This document shows, piece after piece, positions 11,263 through 21,054 of a stretch of DNA of 64,000 nt. Where the stretch lies: positions 34,914,941 to 34,978,940 of the forward strand of contig NC_091198.1 of assembly GCF_040958095.1 (NCBI RefSeq). The letters run 5' to 3'. This DNA comes from Procambarus clarkii (Eukaryota; Arthropoda; Malacostraca; Decapoda; Cambaridae). The notes below the pieces were generated by a model, which was given only the letters and a program-made list of their open reading frames with translations, did no database searches and was not told the DNA's origin. How positions within the stretch are numbered: the first letter of the stretch is position 1; each line of letters begins with the position of its first letter. The position numbers and the translations under genes were made by a program.

Positions 11263-12344
11263 ATTTATTTATTTTATTTATTTATTTATGCATATACAAG
11301 AATGTACATAAGGAATGTGAGGATACAAATATGGTAATTACAGTCTTGTAAAGCCACTAGCACGCGCAGCGTTTCGGGCAGGCCCTTAATCTAAGAAAAT
11401 TTTAAGGAGGTAAATACTTGCAAAATTTATAGACAAAAAAATGATAACAGATTACATGGAATGAAAAAAAAGATGAGAGAAAATTATAGGTACAGTATAT
11501 TAAAGCACATAGGTAGCTATGATTGATTGCAATGACAGCTTAAAATGGTAGTTGACAACAAATTGGTAGGCACAATACAGCAGAAACAATATAAGATTGA
11601 TTGCAATGACAGCTTGAATGGTAGTTGACAAAAATTGGTAGTCACAATACAGCATATGGCTAGCACATAAAAGAAGACAGCAATGAACACAATGATAAGG
11701 TTGTTTGATATTACATAAAAATTAGGAGATTGGGTAACACTAGGTACAGAGCAAATTTAAAGCTCAGTGTAGGAAACTAAATAGATGAAGTTAGGTACTT
11801 TTTGGTTTTGCTTTTAAATAAGGCAAAAGTTTTACAGTTTTTCAATTCACTAGGGAGTGAGTTCCATAGACTAGGTCCCTTAATTTGCATAGAGTGTTTA
11901 CACAGATTAAGTTTGACCCTGGGGATATCAAAGAGATATTTATTTCTGGTGTGGTGATAATGGGTCCTATTACATCTGTCCAGGGAGAGTTTCAGAGCAT
12001 GGTTTGCATTTAAGAACAGGGTTTTGTAAATGTAGTTGACACAAGAGAATGTGTGGAGGGAGTTAATATTTAGCAAGTTTAGAGATTTAAACAAGGGAGC
12101 TGAGTGTTGTCTGAAAGCAGAGTTAGTTATTATTCTGATAGCAGATTTTTGCTGTGTGATGATGGGCTTAAGGTGGTTTGCAGTGGTAGACCCCCATGCA
12201 CAGATACCATAATTAAGATAGGGGTAGATTAGTGCATAATATAGTGAGAGGAGAGCAGAGTTAGGAACATAATATCTGATTTTGGAGAGTATACCAACTG
12301 TCTTAGAGACAGTATGACTTTCTTAGTTATGTGTTGAATGTTTA
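11263..12344 (-). mobile_element. 5'-truncated LINE copy inside the minisatellite
   Basis: Reverse complement of the last ~1.05 kb of the LINE at 21055-24991: 3' tail of ATTT repeats at 11263-11290, the shared 3' UTR, then a 105-codon frame (11777-12094) identical to the C terminus of the intact protein. It carries an 8-bp insertion near 12315 relative to the full copy and stops around 12344. Truncation from the 5' end is typical of target-primed reverse transcription. Near-identity to the full copy means it is recent. Confidence 0.85.
11777..12094 (-). pseudogene. LINE RT C-terminal remnant (105 aa)
   Basis: Identical in protein sequence to the last 105 residues of the 1015-aa protein at 21431-24478. 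It lies downstream of the RT fingers/palm and has no catalytic residues of its own. Confidence 0.85.
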
Positions 12345-12925
12345 CTTAATGAATATTTACTTAATAATTTACTTAGGAACTCTGCAAATAGCACATCCTG
12401 GCTGACTTTACTTAATAATTTACTTAGTAACTCTGCAAATAGCACATCCTGGCTGACTTTACTTAATAATTTAATTAGTAACTCTGCAAATAGCACATCC
12501 TGGCTGACTTTACTTAATAATTTACTTAGTAACTCTGCAAATAGCACATCCTGGCTGACTTTACTTAATAATTTACTTAGTAACTCTGCAAATAGCACAT
12601 CCTGGCTGACTTTACTTAATAATTTACTTGGGAACTCTGCAAATAGCACATCCTGGCTGACTTTACTTAATAATTTACTTAGTAACTCTGCAAATAGCAC
12701 ATCTTGGCTGACTTTACTTAATAATTTACTTAGGAACTCTGCAAATAGCACATCCTGGCTGACTCTACTTAATAATTTACTTAGTAACTCTGCAAATAGC
12801 ACATCCTGGCTGACTTTACTTAATAATTTACTTAGTAACTCTGCAAATAGCACATCCTGGCTGACTTTACTTAATAATTTAATTAGTAACTCTGCAAATA
12901 GCACATCCTGGCTGACTTTACTTAA
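12345..12925. repeat. 51-bp minisatellite, right array (11 units)
   Basis: Eleven units at exact 51-bp spacing (gcacatcctg at 12391 through 12901), mostly differing by one or two bases. A 227-codon minus frame (12323-13006) covers them, but it is a by-product of a unit length divisible by three and has no recognisable domain. Confidence 0.88.
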
Positions 12926-13490
12926 TGACGTAAGGCAAGGAAAAATGAGCAAACATACTGAACACAGCAACGCAAAATTAAACATGCGACATGAGCAAAG
13001 CATCAACTGTCGGAGTAAATTAAGGTAGGCTGTTTGGGAAAAAGAATCCGTGGTAATCTGAAAGCAGGAGGCATGTTAGTGCTGAAATGTAGAACGTAAT
13101 TAAGAGTAAGGGCAAGGCATGTCGCGAGATGTATGCAAGTACAAAATAAGAAACCTTCCATATAAAGTGTGTGAAAAACTTAATTTACATTGTCTTAGGA
13201 AGGCAAAGAACGGGATATCATTAAATATACGACGTTCCCGACGACGCTTCGACGCCGCCATCTGCTGGAGGGTACCGTGCCCCAGGCAACGTGGGGGCCA
13301 CCCCCCTGTCCAGGGCACCTGAATAGGGGCAAGGCATGGCACGTGATATCTGCAAGTACAAAATAAGGGTATACAATCGGCGTGCATATATAACCATTTT
13401 TACATTAAGAGAACGGAGGTGAAGCATAACATAAATATAACCAAATAAGTAACGTGAATAAACTGCAAGAGCCAAGCGTAAATACTGTAA
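12926..13490. other. Segment duplicated at 20546-20940
   Basis: No gene. From about 13020 to 13320 it matches 20640-20936 almost base for base, including the motif around cgacgttcccgacgacgcttc and the GC block ending tgtccagggca. The two copies therefore belong to one tandemly duplicated segment, now separated by the I-group LINE. Confidence 0.65.
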
Positions 13491-13501
13491 CCACTGAGGA
13501 A
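13491..13501. repeat. 11-bp target duplication, 3' side of I-group LINE
   Basis: ccactgaggaa, repeated at 20394-20404. Confidence 0.8.
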
Positions 13502-13817
13502 GTTAGTTTAGTTCATTTATTATGCACCCCATACCCATCTTGTGGGCGGTAGTGGAAAGGGTTACAGAGGCACATAATGGGCTCAGGGACTGAACCCCAC
13601 AATTCATTTAGCTAAGCAAGTTACAATCTTGATGAGCTAGTTACAAAATTCAATATAAGTCATCACATCAACAATGGGTTCGAGATCGACCTCAAGTACA
13701 GGTTCTAAATTAAGCAACTGACATATGTGGAGAGCTAGTGTCAAAATTTATATGTTTGTCCTGCACACCGCCCCCCATCCAGTGGGCAGCGGTGGATAGG
13801 TTACAATCACTTAGTTA
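13502..13817 (-). other. 3' UTR of I-group LINE
   Basis: Holds two related CCACCGCTGCCCA / CCACTACCGCCCA blocks and ends in ATAATAAATGAAC without a long A tail. A close copy of this 3' UTR is found at 28309-28616. Confidence 0.7.
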
Positions 13818-16800
13818 CTACCTACAGTTAGCAAACTGGGGATATTTGGCTAAAATTTCTGGTAGCAGATCATTTTGAATGAAATATTGACACATCGCTG
13901 GAACATTGGTTATAGAATTGTCTCTAAATTCACGTATCTTTTCGCACTCCATCACATAGTGACGGAGGGTGTGCGAATAATTTTGTTGACACAGTTTACA
14001 TTTGGTCAGGTCTACATCAGCAGATAATGAGAATTCCCAGAGATACTTGTAACCGAGTCTAAGCCGAGCAGTAGTAACATCTAGAAGTCTGCTGATTTTA
14101 TTGGATGATCCATAGATGTGTGGCTCCTCTTGCATGATAGTATGATGATAGATGGAATTACTGGTGTCAATTTCACTTTGCCTCAGATCTACAAGATCTT
14201 GTTGAAGTTCTCGGTGTACAGCTGCTCTCAGATTGCTCATTGACAATCCAAGGTTACACTCAACGGCTCCTTTAAAGGCAGATTCTTTGGCTAACTTATC
14301 AGCTCTATCATGCATTCGGAGGCCAACATGAGATGGAGACCACATGAAATGGACTCTGTTACCATCCTTAGTAATTTTGTTGTATTTGTGTCTAGCTTCG
14401 GACACGAGCATGTTACAGTTATGTCTTAAAGAGTTGAGAGCATTTAAGGATGATAAGGAGTCACTTACAATTAATGTATCAAGTTTTGAGACTTGTACAC
14501 ATTTCAGTGCAAGGATCAAGGCAAATAGTTCAGTCTGAAGGGTAGAGGCCCAGTTGTTTATACGGACTCCCCACTCAAAGTATAGGCCATCGCCCATTGT
14601 CAGGACAACTGCACTTCCAGCTGCACCCGTGGTGCGGTGTAGGGAACCATCAGTGTATATAATTTGAGAGAGAGAATGCTCTGTGGACAGAGCATCAATA
14701 TGGCTTAAGGCGTTGAGCTTTGCCTCAAGACGAAGCTTGGGCTGATCTCTAATTTGCTTCTTGGGTGGAAAGGGAGGGATTAAAACTGGAAAGGGTGTAA
14801 CCTCCCACGGTGCAGGAAAGTGCCGCTGTTGTTTCTCTTGGTACAAATCATGAACCTGATACATTCTGAGTTGAGTTCCAGTTTTTGTTATCCATTTGGA
14901 ACAATGCTGATCTTCAATAAAGAAATTCTGGAGGGCTTCTGTGCAAGGATTAGGATGAGTTAGCCTAAGCATTTTTATACCAATTTGACAGTTAATTTCA
15001 GTAACACGATCAACAACACTCAGAATATTAAGTTCCTTTCTCATATTAAGTATCTTTGTGGTACGAGGGCACCCAAGGATTATCCTCAAGGCTTCGTTTT
15101 GCAATTTTTCAAGCCCTCCAAGCTTTCTTTCAGGCATCAAAGCAAGCAGAGGTGCAGCATAATCTACTAAAGATCTGATGTATGCAAAGTACATCATTTT
15201 GACAATTCTGACATTGGCACCATAGCTTGAGTGATAACCTACAACAGCCTTCAGAGCTCGGAGCCTCTCTTTAAACTGACGACAGAGTCTGAATACAACA
15301 GGACCGTACAGTGGCACCTCAAGGCCAAGGTATTTGAATCTGTTTACATAGTCAAGCTGGGAGCCATCAGACAGTTGCATCTTGCGAACAGCTCCTCCCT
15401 GCCTGGGTGGGCGCCGATTTAATATCTTTGTTTTCTCTGCTGAGATAATTAAACCTAGGTCCTGACATGAGTCTAATACAGAGTTAAGAGTGTTCTGCGT
15501 GTTAGCATACCCAGCGGTGTGTATCATTATATCATCAGCATAGCTAATGATGTGGACGTTGGGTTTGCTCGGTACAGAGTTTAACAGCGTGTTTATTAAG
15601 ATATTGAATAAGGTAGGACTGAGGACACCACCCTGCGGGGTGCCTAGTTCAAAGTCTCTTGTTACACTTCTATGCCCCTGGAAAAATACAGATGACTTCC
15701 TGTTGGATAAGTAACCCCTGATCCAACAAAGAAGCCGACCACCAATATTCATTCTTGCAAGCTCACTCAAGATAACATGTCTATTTGCAATATCAAAGGC
15801 AGACTTAAGATCTAGGAAGGTGGTATATGACTTTTCAGTGTGCAGGGTAAGAAAGGTGGTGATGCAATGATGCACACTCCTTCCATGCATGAAGCCATAT
15901 ATCTGGGGGGATAGCATGGTTCTTATTCGATGGAGGAGACGGTTTAGGACCATTCTCTCGAATGTTTTGCAAATGCAGCTAGTAAGGGAAATTGGGCGGA
16001 AAGCATTCTCTTGATTTGGCTTGGGAATTGGAATGATTATACTGTTGGTCCAAGAGTTAGGAAGTTCCCCAGTAACATAGCTCATATTATACAGCTCAAG
16101 TAGGGGATTCCCTGGTACTAAAGGGAGCAGACGCAATATGTCATAAGTGATACCATCTTCACCGGGGGATGTGGCTTTGCCTTTGTTTAGGGCCGCGAGT
16201 AATTCAAACTCAGTAAATGGCACGTTGCATTCATCTTCCTTGTGGAGCATGAAGTCAACGAGCCTTTCTCGATCTCCGTAACCAGCATTTAATCTGAACT
16301 GTATGTCTGGGGGAAGATTATTGAAGCTAGAGGTGGTTGCCCAAGCATCGACTAACTCGTTTGCTCTGTGTAGAGGGTGAGGGTGTGCTACTTGGCCGAG
16401 CTTATCGCCTTTAATTCTTTTAATATCCTTCCATGCCTGGCTGAGGGGGGTGTGAGAGTTGAGACTGTTAACAAAAGTTTCCCAGTTATCTTGCCTGAGC
16501 TCTGTCATGCGCTCCCTCGCCTTGGCTAGGGCTTTTTGAAAGAGCTTGAGCATTGCTGGCGTACGTGTTTCCCTATATGCAAGCCCAACTCGTCTGGCAG
16601 TGCGTTTCAAAGTACGCAGTTTGGGGTCATTGTAATAGGCATGGCGTTTATTACCTTTCATATCGTTGCGACTATTGGATGGTGCAGGGGGCCGACCTAA
16701 AGGGTCAGCAAACATCTGAATGCTCTGTACTAGACCGTCGTTAAATGTCTGGACTGTGGAGGGATCATAAGTGCTGTACCACTCTGACACATGAGCAACA

Positions 16801-17525
16801 AAGTCTTCACGTCGAGCAGGAGGAACACTGAGCCGTTTGCGTTTGAAAGTCCCACCGGGCAGGATGGTATTTCCTATACATAGAGTAGTCAATCTAGGGT
16901 GATGATCTGACAACAAATCTGTTACAATAGATGATGTGCACCAGACGTGAGAGACGTTGAAACCAACACAGAGGTCTAGAATGCCTCCACAAATATGCGT
17001 GGGTTCAAGGTCACCCACAATCTGCACATCTTGGTGACTATTTAGTAGCGACAGCAGTTGATTCCCGTTACCGTTACTGAAGCGAGAGCCACCAATGTCC
17101 TTGTGTCTAGCATTGTAGTCACCAAGAATGATGGTGGGCTCTGCTTGAGCGCAGGCCGGAAGATCAATATAATTTAACTTTCCTGCTGGAGCATATAGAT
17201 TAAATACATTGAGAACAGAGTTGCCCACATAGATCCTCACTCCATGATACTGTTGACCGGCAGTTTGTTTTTCTGGCAGAAGTTGATGGGGTAGGGATTG
17301 TTTGATGTATAGAATGCAAGAGTTACTGGATCTGAGGTTGTAAGAAACAAATGAGGGCAATTTCGGGGGTGAGGATCTTGCGGGAACTCTGCACTCCTGG
17401 AGACATACAATATCGATGTGTTCAGTTGTTACTTTGTGATGTAAATCTGAGAACCTTTTTTTGAGGGATGCAATGTTCCAGCTAAGGACGGATAACTTAG
17501 TTAATTGTGCTTTTAAAGTCAGCAT
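13818..17525 (-). CDS. I-group LINE ORF2: AP endonuclease, reverse transcriptase, RNase H
   Basis: Intact 1235-aa polyprotein that nicks chromosomal DNA and copies the element RNA from the nick. Residues ~10-230 form an APE-type endonuclease (LSWNIASL, CLQECR, GDYNARH near 155, SDHHP near 222). The RT spans ~430-720 with FRPISLTSCICK, TPQGGVLSPTLF and YADD at 662-665. RNase H follows at ~950-1080 with TDG (Asp959), an E in the QTELFAL helix, VSDSLSS and the SPSHVG-type end. A C-terminal CCHC-like motif starts at CKLC 1176-1179. All catalytic residues I can check are present. The start at 17525 is the first Met ahead of the endonuclease and lies 61 bp after the ORF1 stop. Confidence 0.9.
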   Translation of the reverse strand: MLTLKAQLTKLSVLSWNIASLKKRFSDLHHKVTTEHIDIVCLQECRVPARSSPPKLPSFVSYNLRSSNSCILYIKQSLPHQLLPEKQTAGQQYHGVRIYVGNSVLNVFNLYAPAGKLNYIDLPACAQAEPTIILGDYNARHKDIGGSRFSNGNGNQLLSLLNSHQDVQIVGDLEPTHICGGILDLCVGFNVSHVWCTSSIVTDLLSDHHPRLTTLCIGNTILPGGTFKRKRLSVPPARREDFVAHVSEWYSTYDPSTVQTFNDGLVQSIQMFADPLGRPPAPSNSRNDMKGNKRHAYYNDPKLRTLKRTARRVGLAYRETRTPAMLKLFQKALAKARERMTELRQDNWETFVNSLNSHTPLSQAWKDIKRIKGDKLGQVAHPHPLHRANELVDAWATTSSFNNLPPDIQFRLNAGYGDRERLVDFMLHKEDECNVPFTEFELLAALNKGKATSPGEDGITYDILRLLPLVPGNPLLELYNMSYVTGELPNSWTNSIIIPIPKPNQENAFRPISLTSCICKTFERMVLNRLLHRIRTMLSPQIYGFMHGRSVHHCITTFLTLHTEKSYTTFLDLKSAFDIANRHVILSELARMNIGGRLLCWIRGYLSNRKSSVFFQGHRSVTRDFELGTPQGGVLSPTLFNILINTLLNSVPSKPNVHIISYADDIMIHTAGYANTQNTLNSVLDSCQDLGLIISAEKTKILNRRPPRQGGAVRKMQLSDGSQLDYVNRFKYLGLEVPLYGPVVFRLCRQFKERLRALKAVVGYHSSYGANVRIVKMMYFAYIRSLVDYAAPLLALMPERKLGGLEKLQNEALRIILGCPRTTKILNMRKELNILSVVDRVTEINCQIGIKMLRLTHPNPCTEALQNFFIEDQHCSKWITKTGTQLRMYQVHDLYQEKQQRHFPAPWEVTPFPVLIPPFPPKKQIRDQPKLRLEAKLNALSHIDALSTEHSLSQIIYTDGSLHRTTGAAGSAVVLTMGDGLYFEWGVRINNWASTLQTELFALILALKCVQVSKLDTLIVSDSLSSLNALNSLRHNCNMLVSEARHKYNKITKDGNRVHFMWSPSHVGLRMHDRADKLAKESAFKGAVECNLGLSMSNLRAAVHRELQQDLVDLRQSEIDTSNSIYHHTIMQEEPHIYGSSNKISRLLDVTTARLRLGYKYLWEFSLSADVDLTKCKLCQQNYSHTLRHYVMECEKIREFRDNSITNVPAMCQYFIQNDLLPEILAKYPQFANCR

Positions 17526-17586
17526 TATATATTGATATTATTAGTTCACTTAATATTTATTATCTATATACATATTATCTATTGCA

Positions 17587-19299
17587 CTACTGTATAAGTC
17601 CAGGAACATTTCTTAGTTTATTACCAATGTCACACATTTGCATCCAATGATCTAGTACAATTTGTCTGTCATTTCCAGCTATAGAGTCGTTTTGAACATA
17701 GTTTAGCACAACTTTGGCAGTTAACTTGCGTGGAAGGGTTCCACTACACAAGGTTTCAAGATCACTAGAAATTTCCCCTGATAGGCAAGCGAACACATGT
17801 TTGGAGGGTTCAGGGGTGGAAGGGGAAGTTTGGCAGTCATTGCTTACAAGTCCCCTCATACGCGTGAGCATCATCGAAATATCGCTGGTGGATTTTTTCT
17901 CATGTTGGAGTTGCTCTTGCAGCCGCTCCGTTTGCTGCTGTGAATGCTGCTGGTGTTCCTGCAACCGGTCACGAAGGGCAACCACTGCTTGAACAGTGGA
18001 GCGACCCAAGGGCGAGGTGGTAGGGAGGCTGAGGTTGCGATGTGTCTCATTTTGATCCAGTTCCTTATCCCCCACTTCCAGTTGACTGTGGGGTCCAGCT
18101 GTGGATGGTGGTCTCACAGCAGGTGACATTATCCCAGAACCAGGAAGTGGCCACTCTACATCAGGGGAAGGCCCACCACTGGCAGAAGATGCAGCACCTG
18201 GTTCTTGTGGGGGAGCTGGGATGATGGCACGAGTCTTCGGTCTGGTACCGGTCCCCTTGTGCACTTCGTAATTTAAAGGTGGTGAGTTTGGCAGCCAGCT
18301 GGAGCGAACATCACCTCCAGATGACTCTGAACAGCGAATGGGACTGATTGCAGCACTTGGCAACTGCTCATGGTAGTGTGAAGGGTATGGCGAGTGTTGT
18401 GTCAACACCTCCGGGAGGCAGGTTCCTGGCACCTGACGGGCAGACGCAGGTTGAACAGACACCTGTCGTCTGGTCCCGTGATGCACTTGGTGCTTGGCAG
18501 ATGGTGAAGTATTTGGTATCCAGCTGCTACGAACACTACGTCCAGGTGGCTCTGCACAGGAATTAGAGCCGGCAGCTGTACTTGGCAACCGTCCTCCCGG
18601 GTGGGCGGGGCCGGGCACCTGGCCGTAAGCAGCTGGTCGCTTGACACAGTCAAGGTGCCAGACTTGAACACCGCTCCTGCCACAGTTTATGCATTTTTCA
18701 CTTACTGACTGCAGTTCCTTTATGAGTTTAAAACACACCTCAGATTTATGAGGTTCACCACACACGGCACAGAAAAAGTTTTTGCTTGTGCAGTACCTGG
18801 CTACGTGACGTCCCCATCGTTGACACTTATAACACCTACGAGGGGGAGGGTTGTAGAGGGCAATGTTATAGTGCCGACCTAAAGCTGCTCTAGAGTAAAT
18901 TCTGTCCGGTATAGGCGTGGCACCTTTCCATGTGGCAGCTATGAGTCCATTTCTCAGACGTTTAGAGTTTACAATATTTTCATCACAAAGATATTCAGGC
19001 TTAATGAGTTTATTAACATTGAATATGACAATGCTTACTTTTGGACGCCTAGGTGCTGCATTTTTCATTTTAATGCCTGCATACTCTGTGTTTAGCAACA
19101 CATTTACAAAAGCACTATCGTTTGTAACGAAGACATAGTCACTTTCATCTCTAGGTAACTTAATGACCTTATCATAATGTGCCTCAGAAGCTTCACAAAA
19201 CCACTTCACTTTTCTCTCTACTGTGGTTCCCAGAGGAAAATCTAGTCGCACATGTCTGACAGCAGCCGAATTTGGTGGGTTTGATCGTGCCCTTCTCAA
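17587..19299 (-). CDS. I-group LINE ORF1: zinc-knuckle RNA-binding protein
   Basis: A 570-aa Gag-like protein that coats the element RNA. The first ~150 residues resemble the RRM-like fold of I/Jockey ORF1 (VSIVIFNVNKLIKPEYL). Cys/His knuckles follow: CYKCQRWGRHVARYC from Cys156, then CAVCGEPHKSEVC and CINCGRSG...HLDC. The next ~250 residues are Pro/Ser-rich and disordered with a repeated SSWxPNxxP motif, then a Gln-rich helical stretch. No stop or frameshift. It directly precedes ORF2, as in bicistronic I-group elements. Confidence 0.85.
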   Translation of the reverse strand: MRRARSNPPNSAAVRHVRLDFPLGTTVERKVKWFCEASEAHYDKVIKLPRDESDYVFVTNDSAFVNVLLNTEYAGIKMKNAAPRRPKVSIVIFNVNKLIKPEYLCDENIVNSKRLRNGLIAATWKGATPIPDRIYSRAALGRHYNIALYNPPPRRCYKCQRWGRHVARYCTSKNFFCAVCGEPHKSEVCFKLIKELQSVSEKCINCGRSGVQVWHLDCVKRPAAYGQVPGPAHPGGRLPSTAAGSNSCAEPPGRSVRSSWIPNTSPSAKHQVHHGTRRQVSVQPASARQVPGTCLPEVLTQHSPYPSHYHEQLPSAAISPIRCSESSGGDVRSSWLPNSPPLNYEVHKGTGTRPKTRAIIPAPPQEPGAASSASGGPSPDVEWPLPGSGIMSPAVRPPSTAGPHSQLEVGDKELDQNETHRNLSLPTTSPLGRSTVQAVVALRDRLQEHQQHSQQQTERLQEQLQHEKKSTSDISMMLTRMRGLVSNDCQTSPSTPEPSKHVFACLSGEISSDLETLCSGTLPRKLTAKVVLNYVQNDSIAGNDRQIVLDHWMQMCDIGNKLRNVPGLIQ

Positions 19300-20393
19300 C
19301 TGCTTACGGCGCTGACTGTGTCGTGGGGCACCACTGAGGAGGTGGCACCATCATTAGAAAACAATTGACGAGCGTGCGATGGGTCCACAAAGTCACTATC
19401 TGGCAACGGTGATGTGCTGCCCGGCACCTTATCCAGGGCAGTTGCCATGGCGTTAAAGACACAACACTTATATGCAGAGTATTACGGTACACTCGCTCCA
19501 CAGTGAACCACAAAGCAGCACATCAGCAAATGGCATATTCACAGGGTGGAAGGGGCCGCCAATCATCAAACAACATCAGCAGAAATAAATCGGCCAGCCT
19601 GCATATATGAGGCTCCACTATTTTCAAGGTCACAGCGCACCTTGCAGGTTGGCGCGGAAAAAAAAATTGAAGTTGGTGGTACATGCATAAGTATCTGCTT
19701 AACAGATACTTAACACTCGACAAAAACTTGACATACACAGGCAACAAACCGTAGTACTTGAGAGCTGGCGGAGAGATGTGCAAGAAGCATGTTGATCATG
19801 AAGGTGTTTCTGGCACCATATCCTCATTCCCTGGCCGGGCGAGATGCTAGGCCTAACAGAGCGTGCCACACCAGTGCCCTTACACTTTGTATAGTCACAC
19901 AGTTTTGTAATTAAAGTTTCTAACCACACTCAATCGTCACAGCACTATTTCACATCAACTAATGTAGAAGTGGGAGAGTTAATGCATGACTCAAAGTATC
20001 TCCACTGAACTGAGGCTGCATTGTTTCATGGTCACTAACGTCTTCGATCGAAGAACAAGGCAAACACGGCTCAGCGGTAGTATGACGCAAGAGCTATTGT
20101 CGTGTACCTGATACACGTGTGGTTTAGGCCCAACAGGCGAGTGAGGAGGGGACGCCTGAGGCCTGATCAACAGCCTCCCCTCGCTCGTCAGCAACACAGC
20201 TACAAATGAAACTTGTAATTCACCAGTGCAGGTGATAACCAAGTTTCAGACACACCTGGTGTGTTTGTGTGTGTCCCAGATTGGTTATTAGGCTTCGTAA
20301 CTGTCGGAGGTACAATTACACCCACGATAACGAGTGCAAACGCAGGGGAGGACCCTCAAACGTCCATCCCCTACGCTGCCTATCTGGTATTGG
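19300..20393 (-). other. 5' UTR of I-group LINE
   Basis: About 1.1 kb between the 5' target duplication and the ORF1 start. I-group LINEs use internal Pol II promoters just inside the 5' end, so a promoter is expected near 20350-20393 on the minus strand; no TATA box is evident. Short frames here have no family. Confidence 0.6.
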
Positions 20394-20404
20394 CCACTGA
20401 GGAA
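20394..20404. repeat. 11-bp target duplication, 5' side of I-group LINE
   Basis: ccactgaggaa, identical to 13491-13501. The flank beyond it (actaggcaaaaatgcagggc) is the local repeat also seen near 11022. Confidence 0.8.
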
Positions 20405-21054
20405 ACTAGGCAAAAATGCAGGGCCAGGGAACGTAAAGCAAAATAAGGGCCCGCGAATACTGCAAATAGCACCTCCTGGCTGACTTTACTTAATAAATTA
20501 CTTATAACTCTGCAAATAGGACATCCTGGCTGACTTTACTTAATGACGTAAGACAAGGAAAAGTGAACAAACACACTGTAGCACAGCGAACGCAAAAATT
20601 GAACATGCGACATGCGCGAGGCAACGAATGAAGGAGTAAATTAAGTTAGGCTGTTGGCAAAAGGAATCCGTGGTGACCTGAAAGCAGAGGCATGTCAGGG
20701 CTGAAATGTAGAACATAATTATGAATAAGGGCAAGGCATGTCGCGAGATGTCTGCAAGTACAAAATAAGAAACCTTCCATATAAAGTGTGTGAAAATCTT
20801 AATTTACAAGTCTTAGAAAGGCAAAGAATGGGATATCATTAAATATACGACGTTCCCGACGACGCTTCGACGCCGCCATCTGCTGGAGGGTACCGTGCCC
20901 CAGGCAACATGGGGGCCACCCCCCTGTCCAGGGCACTGCCCCTGGAACTGTACGCCGAGGACTTAACGAACACCGAGGAAGACGAGTCATCCTGGATTGC
21001 CGGCGGCAACGCCAAACCCAGGGCCTGTGGTGCGTACCGTTAGACGTAAACCTG
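20405..21054. repeat. Minisatellite remnant and duplicated segment
   Basis: Two 51-bp units (about 20455-20545) are followed by a segment matching 13020-13320. From 20937 to 21054 it continues into GC-rich sequence that breaks off at the next LINE. No gene. Confidence 0.65.

Larger units (their letters stand above)
13502..20393 (-). mobile_element. Full-length I-group LINE (non-LTR retrotransposon)
   Basis: A 6.9-kb element with ORF1 (19299-17587) and ORF2 (17525-13818), a ~1.1-kb 5' UTR and a ~315-bp 3' UTR. The 11-bp ccactgaggaa occurs at both edges (13491-13501 and 20394-20404) as a target duplication, so both ends are intact. An RNase H domain after the RT plus zinc-knuckle ORF1 places it in the I group (I, Nimb or related clade). 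Both ORFs are open from end to end, which makes this a candidate for a recently or still mobile copy. Confidence 0.88.

Noticed and set aside
11085..12925. CRISPR array
   Set aside because: The 51-bp units are contiguous without unique spacers, and the sequence is eukaryotic.
12323..13006. 227-aa repeat protein as a real gene
   Set aside because: The frame follows from the unit length of 51 bp; no start context, flanking exon or known domain.
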